Assembly (NCBI RefSeq): GCF_008639165.1
Contig: NZ_CP029197.1
Location: 7,444,001 to 7,508,000, forward strand
Direction: 5' to 3'
DNA length: 64,000 bases
From: Streptomyces venezuelae ATCC 10712
GTDB lineage: Bacteria > Actinomycetota > Actinomycetes > Streptomycetales > Streptomycetaceae
The notes beneath the pieces are model-generated. The model was not told where the DNA came from and did not search any database. It saw only the letters and a program-made list of their open reading frames with translations. The translations under genes and the position numbers were made by a program. Every line of letters starts with the position of its first letter. Within the stretch, counting starts at the first letter, position 1. Shown piece by piece: positions 57,212 through 64,000 of the stretch.

Positions 57212-57928
57212 ATGGCCCTCTACGTCTACGCGATCACCGGGGAGAAGCACCCCCTCGACCTCGACGGTCTGTCCGGTGTCGGCTCGGAGCCGAGTCCGGT
57301 GCGCGTCGTCGCCGCCGGGCCGCTGTGCGCGGTGGTGAGCGACATCTCCGAGGAGATCCGGCCCAAGCGCCGCGACGTCCTGATCCACCAGGACGTGCAG
57401 GAGCGCCTCATGAGCGGCGGCCCGGTCCTACCCTTGCAGTTCGGCTACACCGCTACCGACGAGTCGGCGGTCGAACAGGCGCTGCGGAAGGACGCCGACG
57501 GCTATCTCGCCACCCTGGAACGGCTCCGAGGCTGTGCCGAGTACCACGTGAGAGCGGTGCAGGACGAGGAGGAGCTCCTGCGGCAGATCCTGCGGGACTC
57601 GCCCGAGGCGCGTGAGCTCAACGAGCGGATCCGTTCCGGGGACGAGGATCCCCAGCTCCCGCTCGCCCTGGGCCAGTTGATCGCCGCGCAGGTGCAGGAA
57701 CGGCAGCAGGCCCTGTCGTCCGGGCTGGTCGACGCGCTCGTGCCGTTCGCTCGGGACTACACCGTCCGGCAGGCGTCCGGGACCGACCTGCTGAACCTCT
57801 CCCTCCTGGTCGCCGACGACCGGCGGGAAGAGTTCCGTACGGCGGAAGGCAATCTCGCCCGGGAGATCGGAGACGGGATCGAGTTCAGGCTGAGCGGGCC
57901 GCTGCCGCCCTACAGCTTCGTGCAGTGA
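57212..57928 (+). CDS. gvpF: gas vesicle protein GvpF
   Basis: A 238-residue GvpF/L-family accessory protein that binds GvpA during assembly and is thought to line the gas-facing side. The family shows MALYVYAITGEKHPLDLDGL, RRDVLIHQDVQERLMSGGPV, LPLQFGYTATDESAVEQALR and the C-terminal GPLPPYSFV. It starts 3 bases after the gvpA stop behind AAGGAG. Confidence 0.93.
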   Translation: MALYVYAITGEKHPLDLDGLSGVGSEPSPVRVVAAGPLCAVVSDISEEIRPKRRDVLIHQDVQERLMSGGPVLPLQFGYTATDESAVEQALRKDADGYLATLERLRGCAEYHVRAVQDEEELLRQILRDSPEARELNERIRSGDEDPQLPLALGQLIAAQVQERQQALSSGLVDALVPFARDYTVRQASGTDLLNLSLLVADDRREEFRTAEGNLAREIGDGIEFRLSGPLPPYSFVQ

Positions 57929-57952
57929 GAACTGCCCGGAAGGAGGGAGACC

Positions 57953-58201
57953 ATGGGACTTGTGACGTTCCTGCTCACCCTGCCCGTCGCGCCGGTGCGC
58001 GGCGTGACCTGGGTCGCCCAGAGGGTGCTGGACGAGGCCGAGGAGCAGTACTACGACCCGGCTCCCGTCTGGCGCGAACTCCGAGAGCTGGAGGGCCGAC
58101 TGGTGAGGGGGGAGATCGACGAGGAGACCTTCGAGCACCGCGAGGACGAGCTGCTCGACCGGCTCGCGGAGATCAACGCCTTCCGGGCGCGCACACCATG
58201 A
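57953..58201 (+). CDS. gvpG: gas vesicle protein GvpG
   Basis: An 82-residue GvpG: MGLVTFLLTLPVAPVRGVTW, AEEQYYDPAPVWRELRELEG and EIDEETFEHREDELLDRLAE are all typical. It is a minor accessory protein needed for assembly. Its last codons (CGCACACCATGA) form the first unit of a 23-bp tandem repeat, and its TGA overlaps an ATG. Confidence 0.93.
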   Translation: MGLVTFLLTLPVAPVRGVTWVAQRVLDEAEEQYYDPAPVWRELRELEGRLVRGEIDEETFEHREDELLDRLAEINAFRARTP

Positions 58202-58279
58202 CCGGGAAGCCGCGCACACCATGACCGGGAAGCCGCGCACACCATGACCGGGAAGCCGCGCACACCATGACCGGGAAGC
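58188..58279 (+). repeat. four perfect 23-bp tandem repeats forming chained ATGA mini-ORFs
   Basis: Units at 58188-58210, 58211-58233, 58234-58256 and 58257-58279 are identical: CGCGCACACC, then ATGACCGGGAAGC. Each ATGA is both a stop and a start. From ATG 58198 three 8-codon frames (MTGKPRTP) run one into the next, each in a new phase because the unit is 23 bases. A fourth frame from 58267 ends at 58299, just past the gvpJ GTG at 58292. The first unit is the 3' end of gvpG. Confidence 0.92.
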
Positions 58280-58291
58280 GAGGACGTCGCC

Positions 58292-58801
58292 GTGTCTGAC
58301 CCCCTGCCCGACCGATTCGGGACGGCACCCTCCAGGGCGATGCCGGCGCCGTACGGCTCCGGTTCGTCCGCGAACCTCGCGGACATCCTCGAACGCGTCC
58401 TGGACAAGGGCATCGTCATCGCGGGAGACATCCGCATCAACCTGCTCGACATCGAGCTGCTGACGATCAAACTGCGGATCCTGGTCGCCTCCGTGGACAA
58501 GGCGAAGGAGATGGGGATCGACTGGTGGGAGCACGACCCCTCGCTCTCCTCCAAGCACAGCGGAGGCCCGCTGGCGGAGGAGAACCGCCGGCTCCGCGCG
58601 GAGCTGGATGCCCTGCGCCGCGCCGCGCCGATCGCGAACGAGCCCCGGATTCCCGGGACGGAACAGGCCGTTGAGACGGAGGCGGTTGAGCCGGACGACT
58701 ACGAGGAGGCGGGCGGCGGGTACGAGGAGCCGGGGGAGCAGCAAGGTGACCCGTCGTCGACCTCGCGCCGGAAGGCGGCACGACGAAGGCCCGGCACATG
58801 A
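58292..58801 (+). CDS. gvpJ: gas vesicle protein GvpJ
   Basis: A 169-residue GvpA-like minor protein, involved in nucleating and tip shape. The core is ANLADILERVLDKGIVIAGD and IRINLLDIELLTIKLRILVA with SVDKAKEMGIDWWEHDPSLS, then a charged tail with EENRRLRAELDALRRA and Glu/Arg-rich end. GTG 58292 has GAGGA at 58280-58284. Its stop overlaps the gvpL ATG. Confidence 0.93.
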   Translation: MSDPLPDRFGTAPSRAMPAPYGSGSSANLADILERVLDKGIVIAGDIRINLLDIELLTIKLRILVASVDKAKEMGIDWWEHDPSLSSKHSGGPLAEENRRLRAELDALRRAAPIANEPRIPGTEQAVETEAVEPDDYEEAGGGYEEPGEQQGDPSSTSRRKAARRRPGT

Positions 58802-59673
58802 CCGGCGGCGAGAACCTCACCTACGTATACGCCGTGGTGGCGGACTCCCCGGAACTGCGGACGGTTCTCTCGGGTGTGCACGGGGTGTCCGGGGCGCCGG
58901 TGTCCCTCCTCGGGGAGGGCACACCGGCGACGACCCCGACTGGACCGGACCCGGCGTTCGTCATCAGCCGGGTCACGGCGCGGGAGTACGACGAGCGGAC
59001 GCTCAAGGCCCGCTTCGAGGACCTGGAATGGCTGGAGGCCGTCGCCCGCGCCCACCACGAGGTGGTGCAGACGATCGCCCGCCACGACACCGTGCTCCCG
59101 CTGCGGCTGGCCACCCTGTACCAGGACGACGACCGCGCCCGCGAGGCACTCGCCGCCCGGCGCGGCGTCTTCGCCGAGCGACTTGCCCTGCTCCACGGCC
59201 GGAGCGAGTGGGGCGTCAAGGTGTACGTCAGCTCCGCCGGCCCCCCGCAGGACGGAGCCGCAGCCGGCCCCGCGAACACCACGACGCTCGGCCCGGGCAA
59301 GGCGTACCTGCGGCGCCGCAGGGCCCAGCACACGGTTCAGGAGACCCATTACCGGAACGCCCAGGCCGCTGCCGAGAACATCGAGGCGCTCGCCGCTCGG
59401 TACACCACCCACCGCGTTCGCCACCCCGCCCAGCGCGGAGCACTCGCGGGGCCCGAGGAGAACGTCCTCAACGACGCCTACCTGGTTCCGGACGACCGGG
59501 CCCAGAGCTTCCGTACCGCGCTCGCCGCGGTGGCGGTGGACATCGACGGCGTACGCGTGGTGGTGACCGGCCCGTGGGCCCCCTACTCCTTCGCCATGCC
59601 CCCTCCGCCGTCCGACCCTCCGCCGTCCGACCCTCCGCAGGAGGACGCCGCACGGGACGGTCCCGCACCATGA
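58798..59673 (+). CDS. gvpL: gas vesicle protein GvpL
   Basis: A 291-residue GvpF/L-family accessory protein: YVYAVVADSPELRTVLSGVH, LEWLEAVARAHHEVVQTIAR, HDTVLPLRLATLYQDDDRAR, SEWGVKVYVSS and GPWAPYSFAM. It recruits other minor Gvp proteins. It overlaps gvpJ (ATGA at 58798) and gvpS (59670). The end has a small PPPSDPPPSDPPQ repeat. Confidence 0.92.
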   Translation: MTGGENLTYVYAVVADSPELRTVLSGVHGVSGAPVSLLGEGTPATTPTGPDPAFVISRVTAREYDERTLKARFEDLEWLEAVARAHHEVVQTIARHDTVLPLRLATLYQDDDRAREALAARRGVFAERLALLHGRSEWGVKVYVSSAGPPQDGAAAGPANTTTLGPGKAYLRRRRAQHTVQETHYRNAQAAAENIEALAARYTTHRVRHPAQRGALAGPEENVLNDAYLVPDDRAQSFRTALAAVAVDIDGVRVVVTGPWAPYSFAMPPPPSDPPPSDPPQEDAARDGPAP

Positions 59674-59951
59674 GCGTCGACCGGTCCACGGAACAACTGC
59701 CGGGCCGCCAGGTCGCCCTCGTCGACCTCCTCGACAGGTTGCTGAGCGGCGGCGTGGTCCTCTCGGGCGACATCGTGCTCTCGATCGCCGACATCGACCT
59801 CGTCCGTATCTCCCTCCGCGCGCTGATCGTCTCCGTCGGCTCCGAGGCGGACCCGCTCGGACCGTCCGCCCAGCGGCACACGGGCCCCCTCGGGCCGTCC
59901 GCCCACGGGCGGGCCGACCCACTCGGACCGACCGCCCAGGGGCTCGCGTGA
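59670..59951 (+). CDS. gvpS: gas vesicle protein GvpS, GvpA-like
   Basis: A 93-residue GvpA/J-type protein: VALVDLLDRLLSGGVVLSGD, IVLSIADIDLVRISLRALIV. After SVGSEADPLGPS the tail consists of three near repeats of (A/T)(D/G)PLGP(S/T)A, encoded by a DNA repeat between 59850 and 59940. ATG overlaps gvpL and the TGA overlaps the gvpK GTG, so the three are tightly coupled. Confidence 0.9.
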   Translation: MSVDRSTEQLPGRQVALVDLLDRLLSGGVVLSGDIVLSIADIDLVRISLRALIVSVGSEADPLGPSAQRHTGPLGPSAHGRADPLGPTAQGLA

Positions 59952-60400
59952 ACGGCCCGGGGCCGGCACCCGGAGAGCGGGGCGACGACCCACGCACGTC
60001 CCCGCCTCCCCGCACGCCGTCCCCCGCCCTGGAAGGTGTCGGTACGGCCCTGGGCGACGCCTTCCGCCTCGTGAAGGCCCCTCCCGACCCCGCCGGCGAA
60101 CCCCACCGGCCCGCGCACCGGCTCCGTACGGACCGTGACTCGGTCGAGGAGGACCTCCTCAAGCTCGTCCTCACCGTCGTGGAACTCCTGCGCCAGCTCA
60201 TCGAGAGGCAGGCGCTGCGGCGCGTCGACGCGGGCGACCTCACCGACGACCAGGAGGAGGAACTGGGCGCCACCCTGATGGCACTGCACGACGCGCTGTC
60301 CGACCTCTGCGCCGAGCACGGCTACACACTCCAGGACCTCAACCTCGACCTCGGCCCCCTCGGGCCCCTGCTGCCTCCGGCCGACCGGGGACCGGGGTGA
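59948..60400 (+). CDS. gvpK: gas vesicle protein GvpK
   Basis: A 150-residue accessory protein ending the cluster. After a Pro-rich N-terminus it shows RDSVEEDLLKLVLTVVELLR, QLIERQALRRVDAGDLTDDQ and EEELGATLMALHDALSDLCA, then EHGYTLQDLNLDLGPLGPLL, all typical of GvpK. GTG 59948 overlaps the gvpS stop. Confidence 0.93.
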   Translation: MNGPGPAPGERGDDPRTSPPPRTPSPALEGVGTALGDAFRLVKAPPDPAGEPHRPAHRLRTDRDSVEEDLLKLVLTVVELLRQLIERQALRRVDAGDLTDDQEEELGATLMALHDALSDLCAEHGYTLQDLNLDLGPLGPLLPPADRGPG

Positions 60401-60498
60401 GGACGGGACGGACGCCCCGTCAGCCCACGCCGCGCCTGCGGATCACTTCCTCACCCCCAATGCTGGGGCGGCGCGCTCCGGTGGGGCAGACTGGCGGT

Positions 60499-61725
60499 GT
60501 GCGCATCGTGATGATGACGGCGGGTTCGCGGGGTGACGTCGCGCCGTACACGGGGCTGAGTGCCGGCCTCGTACGGGCGGGGCATGAGGTGACGTTGGCC
60601 GCGCACGGGGTGTTCGAGCCGCTGGTGACGGGGTCCGGGGTGCGGTTCCGCGCGCTGCCGGTGGACCCGCGTGCCGAGCTGCACTCGCCGCGTGGCCGGC
60701 GGCTGCACGACGCGAGGACCGGCGCGGGGAAGCTCGTACGGCTCGCGTCCATGGCCCGGAGCGCGGCCGACGAGATGACAGCGGCCCTGGTGGAGGTGGC
60801 GCGGGAGGGCGACGTCCTGCTGGTCGGCGGGGCCCTGGGGCCCCTCGGGTACGCCATCGCCGACGGCCTGTCGGTGCCGGCCATGGGCCTGCACCTCCAA
60901 CCGCTGCACCCGACCGGGGAGTTCCCCGCCCCCGTCCTGGGGACCCGGTCCCTGGGCGCGGTGGGAAACCGGCTGAGCGGACGGGCCGTCATGACGACCG
61001 TGGAGCTGCTGTTCGCCGACGCCGTACGGTCGCTTCGGCGGCGGTACGGGCTCGTGACGACCGGCCCGAGGCGGGGCCGCCGGGCCCGACCGGTGCTGCA
61101 CGGCTACAGCCGGCTCGTCGTCCCCCGGCCCCGGGACTGGTCCCCGGAGCTGGAGGTGGCCGGCTACTGGTGGCCGCACGAGACCGGGCGGTTGTCCCAG
61201 GAATTGGAGGACTTCCTCGCCGCCGGGCCCCCGCCGGTCTTCGTCGGTCTGGGCAGCGCCACCGTTCCCGATCCCGAGCGGGTGAGCCGCGAGATCGTCA
61301 CCGCCCTGCGCACGGCGAACGTGCGCGGGATCGTCCAGCGGGGCTGGGCGGGACTCGACGCCCGCAGCGACGACATCCTCACCGTCGACGAAGTACCGCA
61401 TTCCCTGCTGTTCCCCCGGACGGCCGCCGTCGTCCACCACGCGGGAGCCGGCACCACCGGCGCCGTCCTGCGCGCCGGGGTGCCCAGCGTCCCCGTGCCC
61501 GTCCAGTTCGACGCGGCGTTCTGGGCGTCCCGGCTGACCGCGCTGGGCACCGCTCCCGGCGCCGTGCCGCTGCGCCGGCTCACCTCCGGGGCGCTGTCCG
61601 AGGCGCTGGTCGGCGCCACGGCGGACGGCCGCCACCGCACGCGTGCCCGGGCCCTGGCGGACCGGCTGGCCGCGGAGGACGGGGTCGCGCCGGTACTCGC
61701 CGCGCTCGCCCGCCTGGCACCCTGA
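60499..61725 (+). CDS. GT1-family glycosyltransferase
   Basis: A 408-residue GT-B enzyme that moves a sugar from a nucleotide donor to a small acceptor. The start VRIVMMTAGSRGDVAPYTGL is the N-terminal acceptor fold; PPVFVGLGSATVPDPERVSR and the donor region FPRTAAVVHHAGAGTTGAVL with VPSVPVPVQFDAAFWASRL match sterol-glucosyltransferase/MGT-like enzymes such as those acting on macrolides or sterols. The acceptor is unknown. It stands 98 bases after gvpK on the same strand, with no link to vesicles apparent. Confidence 0.9.
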   Translation: MRIVMMTAGSRGDVAPYTGLSAGLVRAGHEVTLAAHGVFEPLVTGSGVRFRALPVDPRAELHSPRGRRLHDARTGAGKLVRLASMARSAADEMTAALVEVAREGDVLLVGGALGPLGYAIADGLSVPAMGLHLQPLHPTGEFPAPVLGTRSLGAVGNRLSGRAVMTTVELLFADAVRSLRRRYGLVTTGPRRGRRARPVLHGYSRLVVPRPRDWSPELEVAGYWWPHETGRLSQELEDFLAAGPPPVFVGLGSATVPDPERVSREIVTALRTANVRGIVQRGWAGLDARSDDILTVDEVPHSLLFPRTAAVVHHAGAGTTGAVLRAGVPSVPVPVQFDAAFWASRLTALGTAPGAVPLRRLTSGALSEALVGATADGRHRTRARALADRLAAEDGVAPVLAALARLAP

Positions 61726-61806
61726 GCACGTCGCCGTGGGTTCGAGGTCGAGACCTGCGGCGAATCCGCCCCCGTCGTCCCTGGTCGGCACACCTAGGCT
61801 GGGCCC

Positions 61807-62298
61807 GTGACAGCCGACAACCACCGGCCCCTGGCCGTCTTCGACCTGGACAACACGCTTGCCGCGACCGCCCACCGGCAGCACTTCCTGGAGCGGCGCC
61901 CCAAGGACTGGGACGCGTTCTTCGCGGCGGCTCCCGACGATCCGCCGCTCGACGAGGGGATCGCGCTGTGTCTGGAGGCGGCGGGGGAGTGCGACATCGT
62001 GTACCTGACCGGGCGTCCTGAGCGCTGCCGCCGGGACACCCTGGACTGGCTGGCCGCGCAGGGGCTGCCCGAGGGGCCGGTCCACATGCGACGGAACCGG
62101 GACTTCCGGCCGGCCCGGGTGACCAAGGTGGAGATCCTGCGCCGGCTCGGTGCCGACCGGCCGGTGCGGATGCTCGTCGACGACGACCTGCTGGTCTGCG
62201 GCGCGGCGGAGGCGGCCGGTTTCCCCGTCGTACGCGCCCGATGGGCGACCCCGTCGGAGGAACTGAGGGACGCCCAGGAGAAGGAGGGCCGGACGTGA
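61807..62298 (+). CDS. HAD-family acid phosphatase-like protein
   Basis: A 163-residue HAD hydrolase. Motif I is intact (VFDLDNTLAAT), motif II is IVYLTGRPERCR, the conserved Lys lies in RVTKVEILRRLG and motif III is MLVDDDLLVCG. The short cap and TGRP motif resemble polynucleotide 3'-phosphatase or LNS2-type proteins. The natural substrate is unknown. GTG 61807 is used; the stop forms GTGA with a possible 31-residue frame. Confidence 0.85.
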   Translation: MTADNHRPLAVFDLDNTLAATAHRQHFLERRPKDWDAFFAAAPDDPPLDEGIALCLEAAGECDIVYLTGRPERCRRDTLDWLAAQGLPEGPVHMRRNRDFRPARVTKVEILRRLGADRPVRMLVDDDLLVCGAAEAAGFPVVRARWATPSEELRDAQEKEGRT

Positions 62299-62390
62299 GG
62301 GGCCGCCAGGACCCGCGCGGGGCCTCGCGGACGGTCCGGGCCGCCGCGTCGGCCGTGATCCGGCTGGAGGCGTACCCCCGCCCCCGCTGA
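62295..62390 (+). CDS. possible 31-residue basic peptide
   Basis: A GTGA overlap with the HAD gene opens a short frame VRGRQDPRGASRTVRAAASA ending RLEAYPRPR. It is Arg-rich and could be chance in GC-rich DNA. Only the stop-start overlap supports it. Confidence 0.2.
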   Translation: MRGRQDPRGASRTVRAAASAVIRLEAYPRPR

Positions 62391-62485
62391 GGCCCACGAC
62401 CCGCCCCCGCGGCGGCCTCGACTCGCGGTGGTCTTCGCTTCCGTGCAGGGTGGAAGGAATCGGAACGCGAAGAGAGGCCGCCGCC

Positions 62486-62704
62486 ATGGGAGACCATGTT
62501 TACCGCGTCACGGAGATCGTCGGGTCGTCCTCGGAGGGCGTCGACACCGCCATCCGCAACGGCATCACCCGCGCCTGCGAAACGCTCCGCTCGGTCGACT
62601 GGTTCGAGGTCACGGAGATCCGCGGTCACGTCGAGGAGGGGCAGGTCGCCCACTTCCAGGTGGGCATGAAGGTCGGCTTCCGTCTCGAGGAGCCGGGCAC
62701 CTAG
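62486..62704 (+). CDS. dodecin
   Basis: A 72-residue flavin-binding storage protein that forms a hollow dodecamer. MGDHVYRVTEIVGSSSEGVD, RACETLRSVDWFEVTEIRGH and VAHFQVGMKVGFRLE match the family, including the stacking Trp and the Gln of FQV. ATG 62486 follows AGAGAGG. A terminator lies 35 bases after the stop. Confidence 0.95.
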   Translation: MGDHVYRVTEIVGSSSEGVDTAIRNGITRACETLRSVDWFEVTEIRGHVEEGQVAHFQVGMKVGFRLEEPGT

Positions 62705-62739
62705 GACCGTCCCGTCCCGCGTCCGCCGGACAGGCCCTT

Positions 62740-62767
62740 ACCCCCACCCCTGCGTCGGGGTGGGGGT
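62740..62767. terminator. bidirectional terminator
   Basis: A perfect 11-bp stem, ACCCCCACCCC (62740-62750) with GGGGTGGGGGT (62757-62767), loop TGCGTC, between the convergent dodecin and VWA genes. Confidence 0.8.
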
Positions 62768-62780
62768 GCGGCGGGTCGGG

Positions 62781-63821
62781 TCAGAGCATGAGCAGCAGCC
62801 GGGTGTTCGTCACGAGCTTCCGGTTCACGCTCGTGCTCTGCACGAAGATCGTGAACTCGTCGTTGTGGTTGGGCCTGACGCGCGCCTCCACGTCCGGCAG
62901 GCCGAGCAGGGTCCGCGCCTCGGGCCCCGTGTAGACCCGGTCCGTCTTCTTCTCCAGGACCGCGATCTGCTTCCGGGCCTGGATCTTCTCCGGCTTGCTC
63001 AGCTGGTAGTACGCGCCGCCCGTGCGGTACGTGTGCCCGGACTCGACGACCCAGTCCCGGATCGCCGCGTCGCGCGCCACCGGGATCAGCTGGTACTCCG
63101 CCGGGTCCACCGGGGCGAGGCCGGCCGCCTTGACGGTGTCCGCGTTCACCGCGTCCGCGCCGGTGGAGAACACCGCTCGCGATCCCCGGATGCCCTTGGT
63201 GCGGCCCACCATGAACTTCTCGGTGGCCTCCTGGATGACCTGCCCGGCCTCCTCCAGGCCCTGGGTGCTGGTGGCGTCCCAGATGGCGATGTTGTCCTTG
63301 GGGAAGCCGCTCTGCATGGCCTCGCGCTTGCCCATCTGGTCGGGCACGAGGACGGCGAGCGTCCAGTTGTCCTGCTGGGTCTCGATCATCCGCGCCACGG
63401 CCTCGACGAGGGCCCGCGGGTCCTTGGTGGGGGCGTCGGGGCAGCGGTGGCTCGCGTTCTCCTGGCCGTCGGTGAGCACGAACGTCAGGAAGCTGTGGTC
63501 GCCGTACAGCTGGGCGGTCTGCGCGAGCTCCCGCTGCGACTTCAGCGCGGCCGCGAGCAGCGCCGTCATGCCGCCGACCCGGTACAGCTGCTTCAGCGAC
63601 GGCATCCGCAGCACGTCCTTGTCGTAGATGACGCACTCCACCTTGTCGGCGAAGACGTACACCGTGACGCGGGTCTCCTGGTCCAGCTCCCTCGACCGGC
63701 GGGCGAGGTACGCGATCTGCCGGTCGGCGACGTCGACGACCTTGCTGCTCAGGTGCGACATGGACGAGCTGGCGTCCAGCACGAGAGCGACGTGGTTGAT
63801 GTAGTTCTGGGTTCCGGACAT
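62781..63821 (-). CDS. von Willebrand factor type A domain protein
   Basis: A 346-residue cytoplasmic VWA protein. The metal-ion-dependent adhesion site is complete: DxSxS in VLDASSSMSHLS, Thr in VGGMTALLAAAL and Asp in FVLTDGQENASH. Residues 200-346 hold a second, helical part with GPEARTLLGLPDVEARVRPN. Streptomyces VWA proteins of this form are often near TerD-type or AAA ATPase genes; none are seen here. ATG 63821 follows GGGGAG. The partner and role are unknown. Confidence 0.88.
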   Translation of the reverse strand: MSGTQNYINHVALVLDASSSMSHLSSKVVDVADRQIAYLARRSRELDQETRVTVYVFADKVECVIYDKDVLRMPSLKQLYRVGGMTALLAAALKSQRELAQTAQLYGDHSFLTFVLTDGQENASHRCPDAPTKDPRALVEAVARMIETQQDNWTLAVLVPDQMGKREAMQSGFPKDNIAIWDATSTQGLEEAGQVIQEATEKFMVGRTKGIRGSRAVFSTGADAVNADTVKAAGLAPVDPAEYQLIPVARDAAIRDWVVESGHTYRTGGAYYQLSKPEKIQARKQIAVLEKKTDRVYTGPEARTLLGLPDVEARVRPNHNDEFTIFVQSTSVNRKLVTNTRLLLML

Positions 63822-63968
63822 GGCAACTCCCCGTGGGTTCCCGGGCCTTCCGACCCGATGCACCTACCGTCTCACCCGGCACTGACAATCGAACGTTTGT
63901 CGGTCCCGGCGTAACTCGCGAGTAACTACCGGCGGTAACGGTACGGAGCGCGCATTCGGGGTGCGGCG

Positions 63969-63996
63969 CGGGATGGTCAAGGACTTGACCATCCCG
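63969..63996. promoter_or_regulatory. perfect inverted repeat with 12-bp arms at the window edge
   Basis: CGGGATGGTCAA and TTGACCATCCCG surround GGAC. The moderate GC content of the arms suggests an operator, or a hairpin, for a gene beyond the right edge or for the leftward VWA gene whose start is 148 bases away. A weaker repeat GACAA-N8-TTGTC lies at 63884-63901. Confidence 0.5.
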
Positions 63997-64000
63997 TTGG

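Noticed and set aside
58188..58279. CRISPR array
   Set aside because: The 23-bp units are directly adjacent with no spacers and overlap the gvpG coding end.

Overview
The window is high-GC DNA with strong third-position G/C bias, GTG starts, ATGA/GTGA stop-start overlaps and families typical of actinomycetes: gas vesicle genes of the O-A-F-G-J-L-S-K type, MelC1/MelC2 tyrosinase, DUF574 methyltransferase, resuscitation-promoting factor, SpoIIE phosphatase, class F sortase, and a TTA codon in a development-type gene. It is almost certainly a Streptomyces or close relative chromosome. About 66 genes are supported. No tRNA, rRNA, insertion sequence or CRISPR array was seen.

1-9 kb: the end of a FAD monooxygenase, a small wall-type surface protein, a decayed GAF-type regulator, panD, an Rpf-LysM-M23 wall hydrolase with a TTA (bldA-type) codon, a DMT transporter, a FhuF-like iron reductase and an SDR fused to a zinc ribbon. 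9-18 kb: a 56-residue peptide gene, a lipase maturation factor, a DUF1990-YndJ pair behind twin operator-like palindromes, a lipoprotein, a PAS-GAF-SpoIIE-HATPase phosphatase, a wax-ester-synthase-like acyltransferase and an Fpg/Nei glycosylase.

18-22.3 kb is a probable transport-and-sensing locus: LytTR regulator, DUF485-like subunit, sodium/solute symporter, LytS kinase. 22-31 kb: thioesterase, ECF sigma factor, CapA-like lipoprotein, universal stress protein, NodB deacetylase, a class F sortase beside two small surface proteins, a DUF4239 protein and a proline-rich secreted protein that changes frame near its end. 31.6-39 kb: DUF574 methyltransferase overlapping a PAS-GGDEF-EAL c-di-GMP enzyme, a large SCO0854-like protein, and an OmpR/histidine-kinase pair.

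39-44.9 kb: LysR gene divergent from sdhCAB, with an LTTR box and a possibly leaderless sdhC, then melC1-melC2 behind an unusual leader with competing hairpins. 45-52.4 kb: UvrA-like ATPase, LLM flavin oxidoreductase and a PaoABC-like three-subunit molybdenum hydroxylase. 52.4-54 kb: small proteins, one SUKH (SMI1/KNR4) and two CsbD.

54-60.4 kb is a gas vesicle cluster. Two genes run leftward (a SRPBCC protein and a protein with acidic and histone-H1-like halves) and gvpO-A-F-G-J-L-S-K run rightward. Between gvpG and gvpJ sit four perfect 23-bp repeats that form a chain of overlapping ATGA mini-ORFs. 60.5-64 kb: a glycosyltransferase, a HAD phosphatase, dodecin and a VWA protein, with a perfect 12-bp-arm inverted repeat at the right edge.
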